From contig NC_089495.1 in assembly GCF_036850765.1 (NCBI RefSeq), positions 209,991,302-210,055,301 of the forward strand: a DNA stretch of 64,000 bases, read 5' to 3'. Shown piece by piece: positions 12,305 through 21,745 of the stretch (the first letter of the stretch is position 1; every line of letters starts with the position of its first letter). Origin of the DNA: Saccopteryx bilineata (lineage: Eukaryota > Chordata > Mammalia > Chiroptera > Emballonuridae). The notes under the pieces were generated by a model. That model did no database searches and had not been told where the DNA came from. It worked only from the letters and a program-made list of their open reading frames with translations. A program made the position numbers and the translations under genes.

Positions 12305-13440
12305 CCCTGGCGGCCCTGCCCACGTGCAAGGGCCACGCTGGGACAGCCCACTGAGAGGCCCCACCCACGTGCAAGGGCCACGCTCGGACAGCCCGCTCTG
12401 AGAGGCCCCACCCACGTGCAAGGGCCACGCTCGGACAGCCCGCTCTGAGAGGCCCCACCCACGTGCAAGGGCCACGCTCGGACAGCCCACTCTCGGACAG
12501 CCCGCTCTGAGAGGCCCTGCCCACGTGCAAGGGCCACGCTGGGACAGCCCACTGAGAGGCCCCACCCACGTGCAAGGGCCACGCTCGGACAGCCCGCTCT
12601 GAGAGGCCCCGCCCACGTGCAAGGGCCACGCTCGGACAGCCCGTTCTGAGAGGCCCCACCCACGTGCAAGGGCCACGCTCGGACAGCCCGCTCTGAGAGG
12701 CCCCACCCACGTGCAAGGGCCACGCTCGGACAGCCCACTCTCGGACAGCCCGCTCTGAGAGGCCCTGCCCACGTGCAAGGGCCACGCTCGGACAGCCCGC
12801 TCTGAGAGGCCCTGCCCACGTGCAAGGGCCACGCTGGGACAGCCCACTGAGAGGCCCCACCCACGTGCAAGGGCCACGCTCGGACAGCCCGCTCTGAGAG
12901 GCCCCGCCCACGTGCAAGGGCCACGCTCGGACAGCCCGCTCTGAGAGGCCCCGCCCACGTGCAAGGGCCACGCTCGGACAGCCCACTCTCGGACAGCCCG
13001 CTCTGAGAGGCCCTGCCCACGTGCAAGGGCCACGCTCGGACAGCCCGCTCTGAGAGGCCCCGCCCACGTGCAAGGGCCACGCTCAGACAGCCCACTCTCG
13101 GACAGCCCACTCTGAGAGGCCCTGCCCACGTGCAAGGGCCACGCTCGGACAGCCCGCTCTGAGAGGCCCCGCCCACGTGCAAGGGCCACGCTCGGACAGC
13201 CCGCTCTGAGCGGCCCCGCCCACGTGCAAGGGCCACGCTCGGACAGCCCACTCTCGGACAGCCCACTCTGAGAGGCCCTGCCCACGTGCAAGGGCCACGC
13301 TCGGACAGCCCACTCTCGGACAGCCCACTCTGAGAGGCCCCGCCCACGTGCAAGGGCCACGCTCGGACAGCCCGCTCTGAGCGGCCCCGCCCACGTGCAA
13401 GGGCCACGCTCGGACAGCCCGCTCTGAGAGGCCCCGCCCA
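12305..13440. repeat. 47-bp minisatellite with an E-box in every unit, about 22 copies
   Basis: The unit is about 47 bp (GCCCACGTGCAAGGGCCACG... CTGAGAGGCCCC), with some copies carrying an extra 16-17 bp (ACTCTCGGACAGCCCGC) internally. Every unit holds the palindrome CACGTG, about 22 in all. Because the unit lacks stops on the minus strand and its length is not a multiple of three, open frames of 433, 402 and 278 residues overlap in different frames. I treat these as artefacts. Confidence 0.95.
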
Positions 13441-13694
13441 CAGCCCCCAGGTCAGGGGACGGGGACGCCACATCTGTGCTTTTCACCACACTCCTTCCCA
13501 GTGGGCCGCTGGGGTCAGCAGTGGCTCTGAGACTGAGCCCACTCTCAGGGGTCACTGTCCAGTGGGTGAAAAGATGACCAGCAGAAGGAAAACAGTTCTC
13601 CCAAGTTGGCCGCCTGGGAGGGACACGTTAGCATTTGGGGTTTGATGAAGATGTCTGGGCCGTATCAGCTTCTACTCGCTTAGCACCTCAGACT
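13441..13694. other. Short unique spacer
   Basis: Lies between the E-box minisatellite and a Ves SINE. No feature seen. Confidence 0.5.
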
Positions 13695-13922
13695 GGGCCC
13701 TGGTCGGGTAGCTCAGTCGGCTAGAGCATCATCCGGAGATCTCAAGGTTGTGGGTTTGATCCCCGGTCAGGGCGTGTACGGGAAGCAACTAAAGAATGCA
13801 CAACGAAAGTAGAACAGCAAATGAATGCTTCTCTCTCTCTCTCTCTCTCTCTCTCCCCTTTTCCTCTCTCTCTGTCTCTCTAAAATCAATCAATTAATTA
13901 CTAAATAAACAAATAAACAAAA
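13695..13922 (+). mobile_element. Ves-type tRNA-derived SINE (short form)
   Basis: Head GGCCCTGGTCGGGTAGCTC with A box TAGCTCAGTCGG and B box GGTTTGATCCC, a short tRNA-unrelated part, a (TC)n run at about 13833-13880, and an AAATCAATCAATT/AAATAAACAAATAAAC tail. This matches the layout of the vespertilionid Ves family. Confidence 0.85.
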
Positions 13923-14094
13923 CCATACATCAATAAATCCTAAACGCAAGGCGCTTTTAAAGGACAAGGACGTGCGTAGAAAAAATGGGCGAAAGACCGG
14001 AACAGGCGTTTCACAAACTGCCCTCCTGCCACTCAGCTCGTGACAAAGAAACACATGACACGTTCCATTTATCTTCTGTTCCACCGGCAAATAA

Positions 14095-14540
14095 AGGTTG
14101 AAATTGTAAAACCTATTCTGGCCGAAGAACAGAGGAAAAACACAACCAGTAGAAGTATAAATTGAATGGTCTTTTCTTTGGAGGGGGGGGTTGGGTTTTT
14201 TGGGTTTTTTTTGGAGGTTTGGGGCCATGGGGCAGTGGGTTGTACAATGTGCTGAGATCCCAACAAAATGCACAGAAATGTGTCCTAAGGAAATAAGTTT
14301 CTGCAGGAAAAGTGGTCGCATGCAAGACTAGTTAGTATGTAGCCAAAGCTGAAAACAATTGACCTAAGTTAAAGAAGTTAAGGTGGAACTTTATGTGGCC
14401 ACTGAAAATGCTACAGAGTATCAATGACATGGGCTGGGACTAGTGATACACGGTCAAGTGGAATAAAAGAGAGTAACAAAGGCAATGGATATCGGGAACA
14501 CCACTGCTTGATGAGAAAGACAAGAATAATTTCAAAAACA
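14095..14540 (+). mobile_element. Probable 3' remnant of an old LINE-1
   Basis: Order of phrases resembling an L1M 3' region: CCTAAGGAAATAA, ACAATTGACCTAAG, TGTGGCCACTGAAAATG, then ATCAATGACATGGGCTGG. The copy is diverged and lacks coding capacity. Family assignment is from memory. Confidence 0.4.
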
Positions 14541-14929
14541 AATAGTCCAGGGCACGTGGATGGGTGCCGTCCCTGCAGATGTTCACAGGTGACCAAGGGG
14601 ACCTTCCTAAACTTCTCTGTGGCGAATCAGAAGTGACCAGGTGAGCTGGTCAGTTTCCTGGCTCCTGTGCTGACTCATCATCCTTCTGTGCCCATGGATT
14701 CTGCCCGACAAACCATCCTCAGCTGAACCACATAAGCGAGGAGGCACACACTTGAACCAGATCAGCAAACACCAACGGGAAGGTGGGCACCTTCCCCTGC
14801 GCTGGCTCCCGACCCAGCAAGTCGGTTACAGTAAAAGCAGGAGGGACCAGCGGGCGGGGGGGGGGGAGGGGGGCGGAAGGCGGGGGCTGCCACGCTACTT
14901 TCCCCTGCAATTAAAAGAAAAAAATGTTT

Positions 14930-15287
14930 GGCCCTGGCCAGTTGGCTCAGTGGTAGAGCGTCGGCCTGGCGTGCAGGGTTCGATTCCCAGCCAGGGCACA
15001 CAGGAGAAGCGCCCATCTGCTTCTCCACACCTCCCCCTCTCCTTCCTCTCTGTCTCTCTCTTCCCCTCCCGCAGCCAAGGCTCCATTGGAGCAAAGATGG
15101 CCCGGGCGCTGGGGATGGCTCCTTGGCCTCTGCCCCAGGCGCTAGAGTGGCTCTGGTCGCAACAGAGCGTCGCCCCCTGGTGGGCAGAGCGTCGCCCCTG
15201 GTGGGCGTGCCGGGTGGATCCCGGTCGGGCGCATGCCGGAGTCTGTCTGACTGTCTCTCCCCGTTTCCAGCTTCCGAAAAATTTAAA
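14930..15287 (+). mobile_element. Long tRNA-headed bat SINE
   Basis: Head GGCCCTGGCCAGTTGGCTC with intact A and B boxes, the conserved body GGAGCAAAGATGGCCC, and an A-rich end. The 17-bp target duplication AAAAGAAAAAAATGTTT is perfect at 14913-14929 and 15288-15304, so the insertion is fairly recent. Two inverted CCACCAGGGG-type motifs lie at about 15172-15184 and 15194-15206. Confidence 0.9.
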
Positions 15288-15459
15288 AAAAGAAAAAAAT
15301 GTTTAAATGTAAGGCAAATGATGGAGAGGTAAGCACAGCCTGCCTGCACCTGCCTTTTACCCATGAATAAAGATTGTGTATATATAAGGTCTACCGGAAA
15401 GTTGTCTGTTTTTGGAATTAAAACAAAATACAAATTTTCCTTACCGTCAATAAACTTTA

Positions 15460-15807
15460 TTAAATAATATATTTCCACACCAATCCTATCTTCCGCATAG
15501 GGTCCGAAATGCTTTGCTGAGCTGAATTAAGCCTTTCTGCGATCTCTGATGTTGTCAGGAAAGGATCTTGTTCCAACATGGTCTTAACAACATCGTCATC
15601 GATCAAAGATGGTCGCCCCGAACGTGGCTTATCAGAAAGGTCGAAATCACCTGTTTCGAATTTTTCAAACCATCTTCTGAATGTCCTAGCAGAAACTGTA
15701 CCTTCACCAAACGCTTTCAATAAATTTCTACATGCTTCTGTAGCATTTCTTCCTTGTTGAAATTCGTATACAATACAGTGGCGCAAATGAACTTTATCAG
15801 TAGCCAT
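15460..15807 (-). pseudogene. Mariner transposase N-terminal (DNA-binding) fragment
   Basis: A 115-residue open frame from ATG at 15807 on the minus strand. It reads as the paired-type double helix-turn-helix region that mariner transposases use to bind their inverted repeats: an FRRWFEKFETGDFDL segment at about residues 43-57, the AT-hook-like GRPS at about 64-67, then a second HTH ending near KIGLVWK. It stops just before the place where the linker (WVPHEL-type motif) and the DDD catalytic domain would start, so roughly the last two thirds of a usual ~340-residue transposase is absent. It cannot catalyse transposition. A DNA-binding-only peptide could in principle compete for TIRs, but expression is not shown. 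Confidence 0.85.
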
Positions 15808-15913
15808 GGTTACATTATGGCTTCACACATGAGACTAATGTGAATCAACTTTGTTTTAGTTAATTTGCTACGTCAGTATGTATACATTAAGTGATAAAAA
15901 TAGAGAGGCACAG

Positions 15914-16122
15914 CCTGACCTGTGGTGGCGCAGTGGATAAAGCGTCGACCTGGAAATGCTGAGGTCGCTGGTTCGAAACCCTGGGCTTGCCCGGTCAAGG
16001 CACATATGGGAGTTGATGCCTCCAGCTCCTCCCCCCTTCTCTCTCTGTCTCTCCTCTCTCTCTCTCTCTCTCTGTCTCTCCCTCTCCTCTCTAAAATGAA
16101 TAAATAAATTAAAAAAAAATAG
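15914..16122 (+). mobile_element. Ves-like SINE nested in the mariner element
   Basis: Starts CCTGACCTGTGGTGGCGCAG and has the B-box-like GGTTCGAAACC, a (CT)n stretch and an AAATGAATAAATAAATT tail. The target duplication AAAAATAGAGAGGCACA (about 15897-15913) is repeated as AAAAATAGAAAGGCACA (about 16115-16131), one mismatch. The SINE therefore arrived after the mariner element. Confidence 0.9.
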
Positions 16123-16208
16123 AAAGGCACACGTGCGCCAAATAAACACGTGCTTACGTGTCGAAACTTGTTGTGATAGAGACGGACAGAACTTTCCGGT
16201 AGACCTTA

Positions 16209-19200
16209 TACTGTGGGGTTCTCCCACTTACCTGAGTTCTAGTTACCTGGGTTCTTCCGGAACAAAGGCACAGAGGCTGAAGGGCCAGCAGACCTCCACC
16301 CACTCCCAGGTGAGGAGGAGAGAGGTCCGTGCTGCAGGTGAGTATCCCCCCTCCACACACACACACACACACACCTGAGCACTGGGGCTTCCTCAAGTGG
16401 CCGCCTCCAGGTAGCTCCTTGCCCCCAGCATCTGCGAGCAGCCAGGCGTGGATGCAGGGAGGCTGTTCCCTGGACCTCCCCCTTCCTGCCACGGAGAAGC
16501 CGTGACGGAAGACTCGGCTCAAGTCGGCTTGTTCGAGAGCTGAGTCCGCTGGCCGCGTCAGGGACGGGCCCCCCACCTCCTGAGAGGCCGCGCAGACAGG
16601 CTGGAGAGCAGGCAGCCGCCGGGTGGGTTTTGCGTTTTCCTTTTCTCGCTGCGCCTGAGACGGTGGCTGTCCAGCAGAGAGAGGCACCGCGCCTGGACAC
16701 ACAGCCCCCGCCCGGGCAGGAATCCTGCTCGGACCCCCCAGCCTTCCCGGGTTTATGGGGCAAAGCCACCGTCCACACCGAGCTCTCAGCAGTGCCGACT
16801 GACTCGCCCGTCGGCAGGGAAAACTGGGCTCACCACACAGTTCGAGGTTCCTGAGCTCAGCGCAGTGCCCGACCAGCAACAGGCCGGACACCCCTGGGTT
16901 TCTGCTCTGGACCTTTGCTCTCTGGGTCCCCGGGCCCTGGCCAGGTGCCCTGACATTTCACCCCTGCCTGTCTCTTCACCCCTGCAGTCACCAGCAAACA
17001 CGCCCCACTGTCCCGTGGCTGCCAAGGCCGGGTGAGCCTTTCTCAACAGGCTCCGAGGCCCCCGGGGTGGCCAGCGTGCCTCAGAGCCGAGAGCACAGAG
17101 AGGCAGCTCTGGTCCTCATGTCGCCAGCTCCTTCCTCAAAGGGTAAGCTTCCTTCTCGGTCACACATCCCGACGGGCATTTTCAGGGTCAGGGAAGGGCG
17201 GGAGGATGGGGGTGGGGACAGGGAGGGGGTGGCCCAGGTCGAGGCACTGCCCGGCTTGCCGTCCATTCTTGGTGGGCGTCTGGCGTCCCCAGCCGTGGGA
17301 AGCCAGCCAATTTCCTCGTCTTCCTGGGCACCGTCCCCTCGCTCAGCCCCGAGATGTGTCATCGCCTCGTTTGACACAAAAGTCTCTTGAGGAGCAGGTT
17401 GTGGGGAGAGAGGCAAAGTCTCCACAGAGATCCCACTGACTTGGGCCAAGAGTAGGGAAAGAGGACGAGAATTGAGAGCCCCCCCCAGAAGACAGTGAGG
17501 TTTCACTACAAACAGCAGATGGACGCAGAGGCCACGCCTCCCTGTGCCCAAGTGTCCTGAGACCCCTGGTCCCACCTGTCCACCTGCTGCTCACCCCCAC
17601 CCTAACCCTGCTCAGGGGGCTGTCAGGACTGTGGGGGGGGCACAGTGAGTTCGGGACCTCCTGCACTCCCCAGAGATGCCCGCTGCGGCTGTGGCTCTGG
17701 CTGCAGGACAGTCTGGGAAGGCAGCTGGCCCTGCCCAAGGGCGTGCACCTCGGCGGCCACATCCATCTCCTCCCTGCCTGGGGCGTGGCCGCCCTCTCCT
17801 GGCCCAGCAAGGCACTGCCCGCAGGGTCTCGGGGACCAGGTCCCGGGGGGCCAGGAGGGAGGGACCACGCTCACTGGGCTCTCAGCATTCTAGTGACAGA
17901 AGAGGAAACTTTAATAAAAGGACGATGGGACTTTATATAGAATCCAACTCCCTCATTGTCCAGATGGCACACTGAGGCCGGGAAGAGCAGGGGACCTCGG
18001 CCAGGACTGGTGAGATATCCTGGAGCTGGGGGACAGGCTGCAGAAGGAGTGACAGCAGGGAGCGTGGTGTCAGCGCTGGGGACCCTGGAGCTGGGGGACA
18101 GGCTGCAGAAGGAGTGACAGCAGGGAGTGTGCTGTCAGTGCTGGGGACCAGGCATGGCCTTCGCCCTCACACCGAGGGTTCCGGTTGGCAGACCCAGCCC
18201 CACAGCTCTGCACCCCACGGGGGCCTCACGGCCCTCTAAACCCGGGGAGGCTCAGGCCTGCATGACCGGCTCCCAGCCACGGTTTCTGCCTTCCCCTGTG
18301 TTTTAGGAGCCAGCAGCCCAGGGACCCCCGGGCCCCGGGTGCGGCACTCACAACGCAGCCCTCCTGGCACTCCGGTGGTCTGGCTGCCCCGTGAGACACC
18401 GTGATGTGGAAGGAACCGGAACCCAGGACCCTGTGTGGGCAGGACACAGCCCGGGCTTGTCGGAGGCCACCCGGACTCTCCTCCACCCCCAGCCCCATGC
18501 CGGGGACTCCCGCAGGAACACACAGTGTCTTGCACGCAGGAGTCTCATATTTCTGATAGTGTGTGGGGAGCAGGGGTGACTCCCCATCCCGCCAGGCGCT
18601 GGCAGCGGCCCTGGTCCATGCCGCTGTCTGTGGGACCCGTGAGCCAGCACGGCCACTGGCCAGGCCCCTTCGGGTCTGGGAGGGAGACATGGTTCTTTCT
18701 TTTTCATCTCGTGTCCCACGCTGTCCCCCTCAGCAGCCACCAGACAGGCCGCTGGGCACCCGCGCGGGCTCTCCCAGGGCGGGGTGGCTCCTAGCCGGCC
18801 CAGGACGTAGGACAGCTGTGTCCCACCAGGGGGGACGCGCCTCCCCCCGCCTGTGTCCCCGTCTGCTCACTGCGGCTCCTGCGAGTCCTGCCACGGTGAA
18901 GGGGCCATGCTTTTCTACGGCAGCCGCAGGGGGAGGGGGCAGGAAACAGGTTCCTGCCCAACAGACTTCCTTTCCGGCCTCCAAGCAGGTTCAAAGCTCC
19001 CGGGGGGGGGGGGGGGCAAGGCAGACCTGCATCCCCTCCCCCACTGGAACCTCTGCGACTCAGGCACCTGGGGCTCCGCCTGCATCATCCTCAGCCACCC
19101 TGGGAGCTGGGGGGCGGTGGGGGGCTGCTGGACCCACTTTGCAGGTGGACAAGTGGAGGGCAGAGTGCCCCCCACACCCCCAGGCCCCCCTCTGCCCCGT

Positions 19201-19560
19201 CCCCACGTCTGCTGCTGCTCTCAAGAACGAGAATTTCCCAAAGAAAGAGTTATGGCTTGTCAAACATTTCCACTCCGCCCGGTGATGACAGGTCACCGTG
19301 AAACTCAGTGACGTCCACGTGACCTGCCATTTCCTGAGCACGGGGGCGCGGGCTCTGAGTAATGCCAGCTAGGGTCACGGGTTCCCAGGAAGTGGCCCTG
19401 ACGTGAGGGTAGCAAAGGCCAAGAGCGGTTAGGAATCAGCGAAGCCGGTTTCGCACCCCCCATCCAACAAGGGGCTCCGGGTCCTGTGGAAATGTCCCCA
19501 CCAGGGAAATACCCCACTCAGCAGGCTGCAGGGCGGCTGCCCCATTGTGCGAGCCGGCCT
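16209..19560. other. Intergenic sequence, no gene recognised
   Basis: Includes a (CA)n run at about 16358-16377, a probable MIR/L2 remnant near 17895-18000, a 65-bp tandem duplication at 18021-18150 and a G run at about 19001-19016. No exon set or RNA gene is supportable. Confidence 0.55.
18021..18150. repeat. 65-bp tandem duplication (2 copies)
   Basis: TGGAGCTGGGGGACAGGCTG starts at 18021 and 18086. The two copies differ at a few positions. Confidence 0.85.
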
Positions 19561-19571
19561 CTCGCCCAACC

Positions 19572-19803
19572 CCACAGGCACACACACACGGAGGCACACA
19601 CACACACAGGCACACACACACACTCACACACACACACGGAGGCACACACACACGGAGGCACACACACACACAGGCACACACACACCCACACCCACACCCA
19701 CACACACGGAGGCACACACACACCCACACCCACACACACAGAGGCACACACAGGCACACACTCACACGCACACACACACACACACACGCACACGCACACA
19801 CGC
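19572..19803. repeat. Compound (CA)n with GGAGG interruptions
   Basis: CACACACA runs are broken at intervals by GGAGG, AGG, CTCA and CCACAC, giving a mixed microsatellite of about 230 bases. Confidence 0.95.
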
Positions 19804-19956
19804 GTTCCCTGGGGCAGAGGTGCTCACGGTCACCCCATCAAAGACATGAACCCCCCTTTTCAAAGTTTCCACCAGGTGGTCCCTTCAAGCCTTCAGGTTT
19901 TGCTCAAGTTCGGGGGTCTCTGGACTAGTGCCATCGAATAAAAGCATTATGTAGAC

Positions 19957-20289
19957 CAGGGGTCCCCAAACTACGGCCCGCGGGCCACATGCGGCCCCCT
20001 GAGGCCATTTATCCGGCCCCCCCGCTGCACTTCCGGAAGGGGCACCTCTTTCATTGGTGGTCAGTGAGAGGAGCATAGTTCCCATTGAAATACTGGTCAG
20101 TTTGTTGATTTAAATTTACTTGTTCTTTATTTTAAATATTGTATTTGTTCTCTTTTTGTTTTTTTACTTTAAAATAAGATCTGTGCAGTGTACATAGGGA
20201 TTTGTTCATAGTTTTTTTTATAGTCCGGCCCTCCAATGGTCTGAGGGACAGTGAACTGGCCCCCTGTCTAAAAAGTTTGGGGACCCCTG
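19957..20289. mobile_element. hAT-type MITE with perfect 8-bp target duplication
   Basis: Ends CAGGGGTCCCCAAACT (left) and, inverted, AGTTTGGGGACCCCTG (right). It is flanked by ATGTAGAC at 19949-19956 and 20290-20297. An 8-bp duplication and a CAGGGG-type end are hAT hallmarks. The 333-bp body has no transposase frame. The perfect duplication suggests a young insertion, matching the known recent hAT activity in vespertilionid bats. Confidence 0.9.
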
Positions 20290-20514
20290 ATGTAGACGTC
20301 CCTGTGATTTTACAAGGGGTAGGGGGGTGGGGGGTAAATTTTCGTGTCCTTTCAATTAATCCAGTATTACCAAAAATGATCATTTCCACGGAGAATCGGA
20401 ACCAGGGATTATTAATGAGATATTTCCTTTTTTTTTTTTTTAATGGAGACTTTAAAATCTGCTGTGTGTTATGGTTACGGCACTTCTCAATTCAGACGTG
20501 ACTTTTCTTTTTTT

Positions 20515-20923
20515 ATCTTTTTTTTTTTTTTTTTTTTTGTATTTTTCTGAAGCTGGAAACGGGGAGAGACAGTCAGACAGACTCCCGCGTGTGCCCCACC
20601 GAGATCCACCCAGCATGCCCACCAGGGGGTGACGCTCTGCCCACCAGGGGGCGATGCTCTGCCCCTCCGGGGCATCGCTCTGTCACGACCAGAGCCACTC
20701 TAGCGCCTGGGGCAGAGGCCAAGGAGCCATCCCCAGCGCCCGGGCCATCTTTGCTCCAATGGAGCCTTGTCTGCGGGAGGGGAAGAGAGAGACAGAGAGG
20801 AAGGAGAAAGGGAGGGGTGGAGAAGCAGATGGGCGCTTCTCCTGTGTGCCCTGGCCAGGAATCGAACCCAGGACTTCTGCACACCAGGCCGACGCTCTAC
20901 CACTGAGCCAACCAGCCAGGGCC
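20515..20923 (-). mobile_element. Long tRNA-headed bat SINE, reverse orientation
   Basis: A T run at about 20518-20538, the body in reverse, and the head ending at GGCCAGGGCC near 20923. The target duplication GTGACTTTTCTTTTTTT is present at 20498-20514 and 20925-20941. Two CCCACCAGGGGG motifs lie at about 20618 and 20639. Confidence 0.9.
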
Positions 20924-21404
20924 TGTGACTTTTCTTTTTTTTAATCAGAAATTGTCGATGGTCCTTACATTTCATGAAATGTGTAGGCAAACAAGGACAC
21001 TCATTTACCTCGGTTGTTCCAGAATACTTAATGGTTTCCCACCACCAAGCTGAGTTTTCCGTTTCACATCAGTCTCATTGAAGTGGTCTGTGGGTGCCGC
21101 GTGAAAACCCCCCTCCCACTCAGCCACCCAGCCCCACCCCAGGGTGGCAGCCAGGGGACGCCACGTGCCCAACGCTGGCACCGTCCCCGCCCCACCCCCA
21201 CCGGGTGCCAGCCTCCTCTTATTCCCAGTTTCTTTGCTGCGCAGGGCCTTTGCACGGGCTACCATCAGCCCCTGGGCACCCTAAGTATTGAGATCAGGGG
21301 CAGCTGTGGAAGACTTCAAGCAGGAAACTGATACAAGTCTAATCTGTCTTCCTTAAATATGAGCATCTGATGGGACGGTGACTCCAGAGCCGGTCCTTGA
21401 TCGC

Positions 21405-21530
21405 CGGCTCACACTGCCCTGGGCACCTGGTGGCACTGTGTCATTACTCACCCATCGTGACAGCCTTGCTGGTTCCCCCACATCACAGATAAACAGAGGC
21501 CCAGAGCGCTGCCTGTGCCCGGACAGGTCG
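21405..21530 (+). repeat. Probable MIR remnant
   Basis: The pattern GGCACCTGGTGGCAC, then CATCACAGATAAACAGAGGCCCAGAG, resembles the MIR core with its ATGAGGAAACTGAGGC-like tail. Confidence 0.45.
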
Positions 21531-21630
21531 GTGCCATGCAGATGGCGGGGGCCCGTTCAGTCACCCGAGGAAAAGGGGCTTCCAAGGGGACGGCTCCAGG
21601 GCACTGCGGAGCCGCGGGAGGCACCCCCCC

Positions 21631-21745
21631 ACCAGACAGCCCCGCTCTCACCAGACAGCCCCGCCCACACCAGACAGCCCCGCCCATACAGGCAGCCCCG
21701 CCCACACCAGGCAGCCCCGCCCTCACCAGACAGCCCCGCCCACAC
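21631..21745. repeat. 19-bp GC-rich tandem repeat, about 6 copies
   Basis: Unit ACCAGACAGCCCCGCCCAC with small variants starts at 21631 and 21650 and continues to about 21745. Confidence 0.85.

Larger units (their letters stand above)
15385..16208 (-). mobile_element. Mariner-family DNA transposon, internally deleted
   Basis: The terminal inverted repeat TAAGGTCTACCGGAAAGTT is perfect over 19 bp at 15385-15403 and, inverted, at 16190-16208. Both ends are flanked by TA, the mariner target. The element is about 0.82 kb including a 0.2-kb SINE inserted in its 5' part, so the original was about 0.6 kb. A full mariner is about 1.3 kb, so the catalytic part has been lost. Perfect TIRs imply it could be mobilised only if an active transposase exists elsewhere. 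Confidence 0.9.

Noticed and set aside
12254..13555. 433- and 402-residue minus-strand frames
   Set aside because: Products of the 47-bp minisatellite; similar peptides appear in several frames, so there is no sign of coding selection.
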